A stretch of 64,000 nt of DNA from contig OY282376.1 of assembly GCA_958295845.1 (NCBI GenBank), positions 3,547,022 through 3,611,021 on the forward strand. Direction: 5' to 3'. Shown here one piece after another: positions 1 to 7,964 of this stretch (positions are counted from its first letter, which is position 1; each line of letters starts with the position of its first letter). Origin of the DNA: Caldilineaceae bacterium (lineage in GTDB: Bacteria; Chloroflexota; Anaerolineae; Caldilineales; Caldilineaceae). The notes beneath the pieces are model-generated. The model worked only from the letters and a program-made list of their open reading frames with translations. It was not told the DNA's origin and did no database searches. The translations under genes and the position numbers were made by a program.

Positions 1-1
1 G

Positions 2-1360
2 GTAGACGCGTACCAGGACATTGAAGCGGTTACGACGCTTTTGACCGAAATCCCGGAGCCGGCAGGGATCCTCTCGCGTGAGACGGACGAGACATATGGA
101 ATTACCGACCTGACCTTGGCAAACGGCGCGAGGGTATTGCTCAAGCCGACTACGTTCAAGGAGGAGGAGATTCTGTTCAGCGCGAGCAGCCCAGGCGGCT
201 CCTCGCTTGTCAGCGATGAGGATTATCCGGAAGCGGATTTCATCGACAGCATCGTCAGCCAGAGCGCGGTCGGTGAAGTGAGCTATGCGGCGCTGCAGCG
301 GCTACTGGCCGACAAGTCGGTGACGGTCTCACCTTATATCGGCGAGTTGGACGAGGGGTTCCACGGCTACTCGGGCCAGGAATATATTGAGACGCTGTTT
401 CAGCTTGTCTATCTGTACGGCACGCAGGCTAATGCAGATGACGATGCGTTCGCGACGCTGAAGGACCAGTACACTGAGTCGCTGCGCAATCGGGAGCTGG
501 ACCCGCGCAGCGCGCTGACGGACGCCTTCATCGAGGCCCGTTACGGCGATACTGTCCGGCGCAACGTCCCGACTCTGGAGATCATCAGTTCACTCGATCT
601 GGAGCGGGCGTTCGCCATCTACCAGGAGCGTTTCGCGGATTTCAGCGACTTTACATTCGTGTTTGTGGGCAACTTCGACCTAGAGCAGATGGTCGACTGG
701 TCGCAGCGGTACCTGGGCAATCTGCCTTCGCAGGGCCGTTCGGAGAGCTGGCAGGACGTGGCGCCGGACCCGCCGGCGGGCGTTGTGGAAGTTCCGGTAT
801 ACCGCGGGCAGGACGAGCAAAGCTTGACGACCATCCTGTTTACGGGGCCCGGTGAGGACACGCTGGAGAACCGGCTTCACCTGCGCATGTTGGAGACTAT
901 TGTAGACATCCTGATGCGTGAGGAGCTGCGTGAGGCGCTGGGAGGCGTGTATGCTTACGGGGCGTCAGCCACTGTGATTCCGGATCCGGACAGCCTGTAT
1001 GAGATATCGCTCTACTTTGGCAGCGACCCTGCCCGGGTACAGGAGCTGGTGGATGCGCTGTTTGGACTGATCGCCGACGTGCAGGCGAACGGGCCCAGAG
1101 AGGACCTGTTGGAAAAGGCCAGAGCGCAGATCGTGCACCAGCGTGAGGAACAGTTGGAACAGAACAACTACTGGTTGCGCATCCTGGAATACTGGGCTAC
1201 GGAGGACGGCGTAGATCTGGCAAACTTTGTCGACCTGGCGGTTGTGGAGAGCCGGACCAACGCGGTGACGACCAGTGAGGTCCAGGCCGCGGCCGCGACA
1301 TTCCTGCCGCTGGACCGGTATATTCTGGTGTCGCTGTATCCTGAGGACTTTGAAGAGTAA
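2..1360 (+). CDS. M16 family zinc peptidase, C-terminal half (5' truncated by window edge)
   Basis: The reading frame is open to the left edge, so the true start lies upstream and a TTG at 41 is not the start. The visible ~450 residues match the second half of a long M16 (insulinase/PqqL-like) peptidase: an inactive M16 C-terminal domain with a 'FTFVFVGNFD' strand, a 'REELREALGGVYAYGASA' segment that is a hallmark of the family, and a C-terminal helical repeat ending in 'LVSLYPEDF'. The HxxEH zinc motif of the first half is not in the window. Known role of the family: clamshell-like degradation of peptides, often periplasmic or extracytoplasmic. A strong terminator follows 20 bases after the stop, so the gene ends its transcript. 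Confidence 0.85.
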   Translation, partial: VDAYQDIEAVTTLLTEIPEPAGILSRETDETYGITDLTLANGARVLLKPTTFKEEEILFSASSPGGSSLVSDEDYPEADFIDSIVSQSAVGEVSYAALQRLLADKSVTVSPYIGELDEGFHGYSGQEYIETLFQLVYLYGTQANADDDAFATLKDQYTESLRNRELDPRSALTDAFIEARYGDTVRRNVPTLEIISSLDLERAFAIYQERFADFSDFTFVFVGNFDLEQMVDWSQRYLGNLPSQGRSESWQDVAPDPPAGVVEVPVYRGQDEQSLTTILFTGPGEDTLENRLHLRMLETIVDILMREELREALGGVYAYGASATVIPDPDSLYEISLYFGSDPARVQELVDALFGLIADVQANGPREDLLEKARAQIVHQREEQLEQNNYWLRILEYWATEDGVDLANFVDLAVVESRTNAVTTSEVQAAAATFLPLDRYILVSLYPEDFEE

Positions 1361-1380
1361 CTGTTGCAGAGGGGCTCAAG

Positions 1381-1417
1381 AAAGCGGGCAGTTGTTTGTC
1401 AACTGCCCGCTTTTTTT
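1381..1417 (+). terminator. Rho-independent terminator after the M16 peptidase
   Basis: A perfect 14-bp stem (1381-1394 with 1400-1413, GC-rich core GCGGGCAGTTG) with a 5-base loop is followed by a run of T to 1417. Because the stem begins with AAA it may also act on the opposite strand, where the small operon 1442-1987 converges. Confidence 0.92.
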
Positions 1418-1441
1418 GTGAGGTCAGGACGGGGCCGGTTA

Positions 1442-1639
1442 TCAGTGGCCGTAGAAGTGTTCGGTGGGATCGATAACTGAGTCCTGCCAGTCCATGTAGC
1501 GTGCGGCCGCTTCGAGCGTATCGGCCCTGCCTTCGTCTACCAGCTGCTGAAGGGTATCGAGCTGCTTTTCGGTCAGCACGCCGGCCTGTAAGGCCAGCAA
1601 CCAGCTGCTGAACTCCTGTTGTTCGTCGATGCGCGCCAT
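1442..1639 (-). CDS. Small hypothetical protein (65 aa)
   Basis: A 65-residue acidic, probably helical protein with no cysteine and no membrane segment. I do not recognise a family. The start ATG is supported by an AAGGAG ribosome binding site 8 bases upstream. It lies 36 bases after the 103-aa gene on the same strand, so the two look like a small operon that converges on the M16 gene. The segment 'LQAGVLTEKQLDTLQQLVDEG' has a helix-turn-helix-like amphipathic pattern, but this alone does not support DNA binding. Confidence 0.6.
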   Translation of the reverse strand: MARIDEQQEFSSWLLALQAGVLTEKQLDTLQQLVDEGRADTLEAAARYMDWQDSVIDPTEHFYGH

Positions 1640-1675
1640 TGTTGGTTCTCCTTACAGATCGGTGCGGGCGCCGCT

Positions 1676-1987
1676 TCAAGTCGTAAATTCGACGTCGCTG
1701 CCATCTTCAAAATAGAGCTGCAGGTGGAGGGCGTTGAGCCTGAAATGGCTCATGCCCATGCAGGCGCGATCTGCCTGCGTGCGCTCTGCGGAGGCCTTGG
1801 CCCAGCGGCTTTCGCGGCCTTTGTGTTCGAATTGCAGGAAACTCCCGTCTTCAAAGAAGAGAACAGCCTGGTTGAACTCGGCGTTGGCTACGTAGCGGAC
1901 GGCGTGTGCGGCCGCGCTCTGCGCCTGGGAAAACGAATTCAGATCGATATGAAAGGAGTCATCCGCGCCGGTTGTTCGTTTTTGCAT
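1676..1987 (-). CDS. Hypothetical protein (103 aa), first gene of a two-gene operon
   Basis: A 103-residue protein of mixed alpha/beta pattern with two similar strands, 'AVLFFEDGSFLQFEHKGRESRWAKA' near the middle and 'LHLQLYFEDGSDVEFTT' at the C-terminus. The recurring 'FEDGS' tetrad-like motif suggests a duplicated beta hairpin. The family is not recognised. It sits upstream of the 65-aa gene with a 36-base gap. Its codon use matches the neighbours, and the opposite frame holds only a shadow reading frame. Confidence 0.6.
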   Translation of the reverse strand: MQKRTTGADDSFHIDLNSFSQAQSAAAHAVRYVANAEFNQAVLFFEDGSFLQFEHKGRESRWAKASAERTQADRACMGMSHFRLNALHLQLYFEDGSDVEFTT

Positions 1988-2257
1988 ACGGTGATCTTGT
2001 CACCTGCTGCTACAGGACTTTTCTGCAAAGGAAGGCGTGAAAGTCTGGTTCCTGCGTTTTGGCTTTGGGGAAGACTATACAGTAGCGGTTGTGATCACGC
2101 AAGGCATTGACAGTGAAGTGTGCATCCCAGAATTGGGTGGGAACTGTCTGGCGGGGAGTTTATGTCAGTGGTGGTTGGCGTGGTGTGCGATTCTTGGAGA
2201 GAGGCAGGACGGGAGCCAGTCACAGGTTGTTGGGGTAGGCCGTTGATTGGGGGCGCA

Positions 2258-2420
2258 GGGCAGGCACAAGGCCTGCCCCTACGGGTGTGGTGAGATAGTA
2301 AGGACCCGGCGTTTGCGGGGTGACAGGGCAGGCAATAGGCCTGCCCCTACTGGACTTTTGAGCGGGGAAGGGGAGCGTGATGCAGGTGGGGGTCTGGGCA
2401 GGCACAAGGCCTGCCCCTAC
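2258..2420. repeat. Hairpin repeat, three copies (locus 1, module A)
   Basis: Three copies of a 25-bp palindromic element (2258-2282, 2326-2350, 2396-2420) with stem GGGCAGGC / GCCTGCCC, a short ACAAG-type loop and a conserved CCTAC tail. The spacing is 68 and 70 bp, the same period as the arrays at 20499 and 47906. The middle copy has AATAG in the loop. Several long open frames cross this block but encode only repeat translations, so no gene is called. Confidence 0.93.
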
Positions 2421-2517
2421 AGGTGCGTTTTGGGGGAAGGCGGGATGGGCGCTGGGCGCAGCGAACTGCATTGGTAAGTTGGTGGTGGCAAGAGACAGCA
2501 AGCTGGGGAGGAGACAC

Positions 2518-2778
2518 TGTTGGCTAGACACCTTTCTCTCGACATGGTGCTGGGGAAGAATGAACACGGTGGTCTAGTAAGGGCGGGGCGTTGCGGGGGC
2601 GCGGAACTGCAGGGGAACTGCTGGGGGTCGGCGGATTGGAACAGCATGTGGGGGAGGTGACACTGTTGGCTAGACGCACTGCTGGGGAAGAACACACACG
2701 GTGGTCTAGTAAGGGCGGGGCGTTGCGGGGGCGCAGCCCCCGCACAAGGGAGGGCCGAAGGCCCGAACGCACAACTGC
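2518..2778. repeat. Intergenic repeat module B, two copies (locus 1)
   Basis: Two copies start at 2518 and 2664. Each opens with TGTTGGCTAGAC, contains GGGGAAGAA, and continues with GGTGGTCTAG then AAGGGCGGGGCGTTGCGGGG. CTAGAC and GTCTAG form a short inverted repeat around the internal segment. The second copy continues through a GCACAAGGGAGGGCCGAAGGC-like segment to 2778; the first is cut short after GGGGGCGCG. The same module follows the hairpin copies at 20683 and 48569. Confidence 0.85.
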
Positions 2779-2818
2779 AGTGGTCGGTGGTCGGTGGTCG
2801 GTGGTCAGTGGTCAGTGA
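2778..2818. repeat. GTGGTCAGTGG-type simple repeat tail (locus 1, module C)
   Basis: About five tandem copies of a 7-bp unit GTGGTCG/A. The tail always follows module B at the three repeat loci, and a lone copy lies after rplI at 9502. Confidence 0.88.
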
Positions 2819-3006
2819 GTGGGCGATTCTTCGGGAATAGATGCGAGGACTGGATTACGTCTAGTCGATACCAGAGGTACAGGGGAGGCCACTCCCATTT
2901 GGGGATGTATTTGTGGTTGGCGGTGGATTTTCTTGCGGGGGACGGGTGTGCTACGATTGCAGCATTACTGAAGGTGCGGTTTAGAGTTCAGAAATGGAGT
3001 TGTGCG

Positions 3007-3384
3007 ATGAAAAAGCTGCTTAAGTTCCTCTTCTTTGTCGGATTTGCCGCGGGGGTGGTGTATGTCCTGAAGCAGGCTTTGGGGGGTCCGCAGCCGGAAG
3101 GGGCAGGAAGCGGCGTGTTGCCTGAAACGCCGGTGACGCCGCTGGAAGATATGCCGTTGGGCGGGGAGGTAAGTCCGCAGCTCCTGGATATCCTGGTGGA
3201 CCCTGAAGATAAGGGAAAGCTTTTGCTGATGGACGACAGCAAGTTCCTGCTTAACCCTCGCAATGGGTATCGCTATCCGATTCGCAATGGGATACCGGTG
3301 ATGCTGATTGAGGAGGGGAAGAAGTATCAGGACACAAGTCTGATTCAGAACGGTCAGGAGAAGGCGGAGGCATCGTCGAGCTGA
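3007..3384 (+). CDS. Trm112-like domain protein with N-terminal membrane anchor, cysteines lost
   Basis: 125 residues. Residues 5-25 form a transmembrane helix (KFLFFVGFAAGVVYVL), followed by a Gly/Pro linker and, from about residue 60, a domain with the Trm112/UPF0434 pattern 'LLDILVDPEDKGKL...GYRYPIRNGIPVMLIEE'. The family normally has CPxC and a second Cys pair binding zinc or iron; here the first pair reads DPED and the second NPRN, so metal binding is unlikely. ATG 3007 is chosen because the anchor begins there; an upstream in-frame ATG at 2794 would run through repeat DNA. Soluble Trm112 proteins activate methyltransferases, while this one is probably a membrane-bound relative of unknown partner. 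Confidence 0.78.
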   Translation: MKKLLKFLFFVGFAAGVVYVLKQALGGPQPEGAGSGVLPETPVTPLEDMPLGGEVSPQLLDILVDPEDKGKLLLMDDSKFLLNPRNGYRYPIRNGIPVMLIEEGKKYQDTSLIQNGQEKAEASSS

Positions 3385-3500
3385 GGATGAATTCGCCTGC
3401 CGGTTGCAGGGGAGCGACGAGGCCAGGTGCGTAGCGGAGGAGGCTACAGGCCAAATGGAAGGGCAGTCCCGGTAAGGGTGCTGTGCAAATCGTAGAGGAG

Positions 3501-3532
3501 CCTGGCGGCTGTTTAAGCGCCGGGTTTTTTAT
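3501..3532 (+). terminator. Probable terminator downstream of the Trm112-like gene
   Basis: Stem CCTGGCG / CGCCGGG (3501-3507 with 3518-3524, one G-T pair) with a 10-base loop, then TTTTTT. It lies 117 bases after the stop and before the convergent histidine kinase gene. Confidence 0.75.
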
Positions 3533-3570
3533 TGTTCCGCTTGCTTGAGCCTCTTTGGGGAATTCGCGAG

Positions 3571-5298
3571 TCAGGCGGGGGGCGCCGGCGCCGATTCGTC
3601 GTGATCTTGCTCAAACGGGCCGGTTGGAAGTTCAATCGTAAAGGTTGCCCCGTCGCGGTTTTCCACGCTGACAGTTCCTCCATGCGCTTCAACAGCGCTC
3701 TTGACGATGGCAAGGCCCAATCCTGCACCTGGAAGCGGTTCGCCCATTTCGCCGCGATAGAAGCGCTCAAAGATATGCTCCTGGTCTGCCGACTGGATTC
3801 CCGGCCCGTTGTCTGAGACGGAAAGGAGAGTGGCATCCGCTTGTGTGGCCGCGGCAAGTTCCACGACGCCGCCTGACGGCGTAAATTTGAGGGCGTTGTC
3901 GAGGAGGTTGGCCAGAGCAATCTGCAGGCTTGCCCGGTCACACCAAATGGTGTCGAGCCCGTCGGACAGAGACAGGCGGAGGTCGATCTGTTTGGCGGCG
4001 GCAGTCGACCGGTAGGGGGCGAGCGCTTCTTCGAGGAGGTCTGGGAGGTCATGTTGGGTGATATCGAGCGCGGCGACGCCACCTTCAAGGCGGGAAAGGT
4101 CGAGCAGGTGTCCCGTGATCCATTGGAGTCTTTCCAGCTGGCGTTGGCTTTCGCTCAGGAACTCGGTACGCGTTTCGGATTCGCGCCCGGCCTGGCCCTG
4201 CAGGATTTCGATGAACTGGCGCAGGGCGGTCAGTGGAGTACGCAGTTCGTGTGAAGCGTCGGCGATGAAACGGCGCAGGGCATCTCGCTCGGCGGCAAGG
4301 TCGGCGAAGGTCGTTTGAAGCCGTGCTGCCATGCGGTTGAAGCGGCGGGAGAGATCACCGATTTCGCCGACTGTTTCGGGGGCGCGAACGGCAAGGTCAC
4401 CCTCTTCCATCTGCTGGGTTGCGCTTTCGAGGGCCATCAAGGGGGCAGTCAGCGTCCGGCTCATCAGGAAGCCGAGCAGGACGGCCACGAGGATAGCGCC
4501 CAGGCCTGCCACGAACAGAGCTCGACGAATTGCGAGCAGCGGCTCGGCAACGAAAGTGTACCTGTTGGTCATCTGGACGTAACCGAGGACCTGATCGTCC
4601 TGATAAACGGGTACGGTAACTTGAGGCCCTTCTGCAGGCGGGGGTAGCGATTCGGGGGCATATCCGAAAACGATACGCCAGATTCGCGGCGACGGGCGAA
4701 TCCTGGGAGGCCCGGATTGACTGGGCGTTGTGCCCGCGTTGTCAGACGAAGCATCATCCGGGTCTACGATGACCAGCCTGTCACCTAAGAAGCCAGGACG
4801 TCTTTCGAGTGACAAGGCGGTTGACTCCTCGTTGCGGGCGCCGTCTTCGTCGAAGTTCATCGTAAACATCCCACGCGTTGAGCCGGAGCCCGATACGACG
4901 ATAACGGGGCTGACCATCATCTTCTGCCAATTTTCCCTTTCTCGGCGGGCGAGTTCGCTGAGAAAATTCAGCAGGTCAGGCCTCGAGTCCAGAGAGGTCA
5001 GGCGCATCTGTGAATGGGCCAGCGCGCGCTTGTCTTTGTCGAGAATCGTCAGTTCGGTATTGGTAAGGAAACCGGAAGTTATGGCCAGTTGTTGAAGGCG
5101 GGATCCCTGGCCTGACCGCACAAGTAGCGGCCTAGCTATGCGGGCAACGGCCTCGGCGTTGAGAATGAGCGTCTCGTGTTCGCGGGCGGCCATGTAGCGG
5201 GTGAGGAGGCCGAGAGCAACGACTGCGATCAACAGGATCGTCAGCAGAGTCAAGGCGGCGTAGCTAAGGATCAGGCGCCAGCGAATCGAGTTCAGCAT
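3571..5298 (-). CDS. Membrane sensor histidine kinase
   Basis: 575 residues. TM1 at about 8-32, an extracytoplasmic sensor region of about 215 residues with a Pro/Ser-rich segment, TM2 at about 261-280, a HAMP linker, then HisKA with the phospho-accepting histidine in 'FIADASHELRTPLTALR' (His350). The HATPase domain shows N box 'NLLDNALKFTP', G1 'DNGPGI' and G2 'GAGLGLAIVKS'. It is the partner of the OmpR-type regulator at 7068-7766. A triple-PDZ protein sits between them in the same direction. The 205-base gap upstream holds three strong inverted repeats, so kinase expression may be set separately from the PDZ gene. The sensed signal is unknown. Confidence 0.93.
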   Translation of the reverse strand: MLNSIRWRLILSYAALTLLTILLIAVVALGLLTRYMAAREHETLILNAEAVARIARPLLVRSGQGSRLQQLAITSGFLTNTELTILDKDKRALAHSQMRLTSLDSRPDLLNFLSELARRERENWQKMMVSPVIVVSGSGSTRGMFTMNFDEDGARNEESTALSLERRPGFLGDRLVIVDPDDASSDNAGTTPSQSGPPRIRPSPRIWRIVFGYAPESLPPPAEGPQVTVPVYQDDQVLGYVQMTNRYTFVAEPLLAIRRALFVAGLGAILVAVLLGFLMSRTLTAPLMALESATQQMEEGDLAVRAPETVGEIGDLSRRFNRMAARLQTTFADLAAERDALRRFIADASHELRTPLTALRQFIEILQGQAGRESETRTEFLSESQRQLERLQWITGHLLDLSRLEGGVAALDITQHDLPDLLEEALAPYRSTAAAKQIDLRLSLSDGLDTIWCDRASLQIALANLLDNALKFTPSGGVVELAAATQADATLLSVSDNGPGIQSADQEHIFERFYRGEMGEPLPGAGLGLAIVKSAVEAHGGTVSVENRDGATFTIELPTGPFEQDHDESAPAPPA

Positions 5299-5318
5299 TT
5301 GCGTTTCTTTTCCCCGTG

Positions 5319-5480
5319 AAGGGATGCGTCAAGAGGTCTCGACGCATCCCTTGCTGGGCAGTTCCGGTTCAGAAGTGCCCGCTCTGCGGTCCAGTTGCCG
5401 AACGCAGAGCGGGGTTCGTTGCAAAAGTACCAGCGTCTGGGGCGAGGTTCACCGTGCGGTCCCGCCTCTGGTGACGCTGG
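5319..5480 (-). promoter_or_regulatory. Three consecutive inverted repeats between the PDZ gene and the kinase gene
   Basis: Hairpin 1: perfect 12-bp stem 5319-5330 / 5341-5352 around a 10-base loop, starting 21 bases upstream of the kinase ATG in the transcript. Hairpin 2: perfect 11-bp stem 5378-5388 / 5403-5413. Hairpin 3: 8-bp stem 5430-5437 / 5473-5480. None has a T run on the minus strand, so these are not simple terminators. They may set the differential expression of PDZ and kinase genes or bind a regulator. Confidence 0.7.
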
Positions 5481-5502
5481 CTGTCGTCAAGATTGAGACG
5501 GT

Positions 5503-6753
5503 CTAGGAACTGCTCTGCTCCTCCTGGGCGTTCTTCTGCTCTCCGTGGTCCTGTTTCTCCAGCTCCTTCATCTGCATGCGGAGACGTTCGAGCGGCATGA
5601 TTGAGACACCCAGAAAGGCCATGTCCTCGTCGTCGGGGTGTGCCCCAAGCGTTACTGTTGCTGTAACGGACTCACCGTCGCGCGTCAGCGTGATTTCCAC
5701 TTCATCACCTGGGCTGTGACTCGCCAGTGCCTCGACCAGGTCGTCATAGTTGGCGATTTCGGCATCGCCAACGGCGGTGATGGCGTCGCCTTGCTGCAGT
5801 TCGGCGAGGGCTGCGGGTCCCTGGTCCTGGACGCCCATTACCAGTGCGCCGTCCGGAAGTTCATGGAAGCGGAAGCGGTTGCCGAACGGCATCGCGAAGC
5901 CGAAGCGGTTGCCTTGCTGCGGGCGGCGATTCATATCGGCCCGGTTCGTGTCGACGCGGAAGCGTCCGGTCGGAGCGATGCGCAGGCCGATGAAGGCTTT
6001 ATCTTCGTCGTCGGGATGTGCGCCGAGAGTCAGGCTCAGAACCGTGCTGTCTCCTTCGCGGTCAACTGTCAACTCTACCTCGTCCCCGGGGCTGAATCCG
6101 GCAATCGCCTCAGCCAGGTCGTTCATGCCTGTAATCTCGTTTCCGGCAAAGGCGGTGATCAGGTCGCCAGCCATCAGGCCTGATGCGGCGGCCGGGCTTT
6201 CTTCCAACACCTCCATGACCTGCGCGCCATCGCCGGCATGGATTGGGGATCGTTCCATCCCTCTGAAGCGCTCGAAGTTGGGATAATGTCCGAAGCCCCG
6301 CGTAGCCGGGAACCGCCCGCGCTGCGCCCTCATGCCCTGGACTCGAGGAACATCGGGCGCTACGCCCAGCAACGGATAGCCATCGTTGTCGGCCAAGGTG
6401 ACCGTTAGCGTCAGTTCTTCGTCGCCGCGTTTCACTGTCAGTTCGAGGGTGTCACCTGGGTCTTGCATCAAGATGACGTGTTGCAGCTCGGCGGCGGTAT
6501 TGACCCTGTCTCCGTCGATTGCGAGAAGGATGTCGCCGCGGGCGAGGCCTACTTCGGAGGCTGGCGTCTCTTCGCCGACAGCCACGATCAGAACGCCGGG
6601 TTCCGGCTTAATCCGTTCCGACAATGTAGCAGCCGAAGCGGTCCCTCCCAGCACCAGCGAGGCAAGCAGGGCCACAGAAATCAGGAGCCAGAGCTTCTGT
6701 TTGTCTATGCGTGGCGAAGGTATCGCTCTTGCCATTTGTGTACGTTGATTCAT
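5503..6753 (-). CDS. Exported or membrane-anchored protein with three PDZ domains
   Basis: 416 residues. A hydrophobic segment at about 19-42 ending in 'LGGTASAA' is a signal peptide or anchor. Three PDZ repeats follow: 'GVLIVAVGEETPASEVGLARGDILLAIDG' (about 53), 'GAQVMEVLEESPAAASGLMAGDLITAFAG' (about 165) and 'GALVMGVQDQGPAALAELQQGDAITAVGD' (about 300). The last two each end in 'TLGAHPDDED', a sign of internal duplication. There is no HtrA-type serine protease domain and no catalytic triad, so it is probably a peptide-binding adaptor. An AAGGAG site precedes the ATG. Its place between regulator and kinase suggests a sensing or accessory role in envelope stress, which is inference. Confidence 0.88.
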   Translation of the reverse strand: MNQRTQMARAIPSPRIDKQKLWLLISVALLASLVLGGTASAATLSERIKPEPGVLIVAVGEETPASEVGLARGDILLAIDGDRVNTAAELQHVILMQDPGDTLELTVKRGDEELTLTVTLADNDGYPLLGVAPDVPRVQGMRAQRGRFPATRGFGHYPNFERFRGMERSPIHAGDGAQVMEVLEESPAAASGLMAGDLITAFAGNEITGMNDLAEAIAGFSPGDEVELTVDREGDSTVLSLTLGAHPDDEDKAFIGLRIAPTGRFRVDTNRADMNRRPQQGNRFGFAMPFGNRFRFHELPDGALVMGVQDQGPAALAELQQGDAITAVGDAEIANYDDLVEALASHSPGDEVEITLTRDGESVTATVTLGAHPDDEDMAFLGVSIMPLERLRMQMKELEKQDHGEQKNAQEEQSSS

Positions 6754-6990
6754 CTTTTTCTCCTTATGCTATGCTACACAGTGCGGTTTTTGACTGCCTA
6801 CCGATTCAGTGTAGCCTCCCAAATTGAAAGGCCGGTTGCCTTTACATTAAGGTTTCGCAATAAAGGAAAATCCGTCGGGGCGATTGCAGAACGGACGAAA
6901 ACACCTTTTTGGGCAGGAGGTCAGGAAAGATGGGCAAGTTTTGCTCAGCGTTGACAGTTATTGCACAAGAAGTGGCAGCGAAGGACATTG

Positions 6991-7054
6991 TGGCATCAGA
7001 ATATAGTGGCATCAGAATATAGTGGCATCAGAATATAGTGGCATCAGAATGCGG
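6991..7054. repeat. 16-bp tandem direct repeat, 3.75 copies
   Basis: TGGCATCAGAATATAG is repeated exactly three times (6991-7006, 7007-7022, 7023-7038) with a fourth partial copy to 7054. It lies just after the response regulator stop and about 240 bases upstream of the PDZ gene start in the minus-strand direction. It may be a binding-site cluster for the neighbouring OmpR-type regulator or a variable-number repeat. Confidence 0.92.
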
Positions 7055-7067
7055 TGCGCGTCTTCTT

Positions 7068-7766
7068 TCAGCCCTGGAGCTTGTAGCCGAAGCCGCGCAC
7101 GGTCACGAGTCTGTTAGGGTTGGCTGGGTCGCGTTCGATCTTTTGGCGCAAGTGCCGAATATGTACGTCGACAGTGCGGTCGCTGTTGACATCGCTTTCG
7201 TAGCCCCACACGGCCTCGACGAGGCCGCTGCGGCTGACGGGCACATTGGGCCGTGCGGCAAGGTAGCGGAGGAGTCGGAACTCGGTGGGCGTGAGGTCGA
7301 CGACCTCTCCTTCCAGGCGCACTTCCAGATGGGTCAGGTCGATTTCAAGTCCCTCGAAACGTTGGACCTGGTTTTCGGCTTGGGGGGCCAGTTCGCCGTA
7401 AGCGCGGCGCAAGAGGGCCCGGATCCGGGAGACGAGTTCGCGCAGGCCGTAGGGCTTGACCATGTAATCGTCGGCTCCCAGCTCGAGGCCGAGCACCTTG
7501 TCGAGCTCCTCATCTCGGGCGGTCAACATAAGGATCGGTTGGCGGTGGCTTTGGGAACGAAGGGCGCGGCAGACGTCGTAGCCGCTCATGTCGGGGAGAC
7601 GCAGGTCCAGGGTAATCAGATCGGGCTGTTCCCGGCTGGTCAATTCAAGTGCTTTTGCCCCGGTATTGGCCCAGAAGACTTCGAACCCTTCCTGTTTCAG
7701 CGCGTACTCCAATCCCCTGGCGACGGCTGGTTCGTCCTCGACGATAAGTACCCGTTCCCGTTTCAT
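7068..7766 (-). CDS. OmpR/PhoB-family response regulator
   Basis: 232 residues. The receiver domain begins 'MKRERVLIVEDE', with Asp54 in 'LITLDLRLPDMSG' as the phosphorylation site, a conserved Thr in 'MLTAR' and Lys in 'DDYMVKPYG'. The C-terminal winged helix has 'LTPTEFRLLRYLAARPN' and ends 'DVHIRHLRQKIE...TVRGFGYKLQG'. ATG 7766 is chosen over a longer upstream frame because AGGAGGT stands just upstream and the receiver fold starts there. The kinase gene at 3571-5298 is the likely partner. First gene of the minus-strand set regulator - PDZ - kinase. Confidence 0.95.
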   Translation of the reverse strand: MKRERVLIVEDEPAVARGLEYALKQEGFEVFWANTGAKALELTSREQPDLITLDLRLPDMSGYDVCRALRSQSHRQPILMLTARDEELDKVLGLELGADDYMVKPYGLRELVSRIRALLRRAYGELAPQAENQVQRFEGLEIDLTHLEVRLEGEVVDLTPTEFRLLRYLAARPNVPVSRSGLVEAVWGYESDVNSDRTVDVHIRHLRQKIERDPANPNRLVTVRGFGYKLQG

Positions 7767-7964
7767 GTGCTGACCTCCTGAGTTCGCCGGCAGTTCAGCA
7801 CAATACGTCGCTGGGGCGATATGAAGCCGGGTTTTGCCCGTGGCGCTTTCATGAAAAAGAGATAGGGCATTCTGGACTTCCTCCATGCGATGAAGCCGCA
7901 CATTGCACGGCCCCATTTTTTTGGCGCCAACCCTGCATCAGGTGTACAATACGTGTTTGTAGTA

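Noticed and set aside
2220..2818. Open frames on both strands in the first repeat block
   Set aside because: They overlap hairpin and module B repeats and show no protein family signal.
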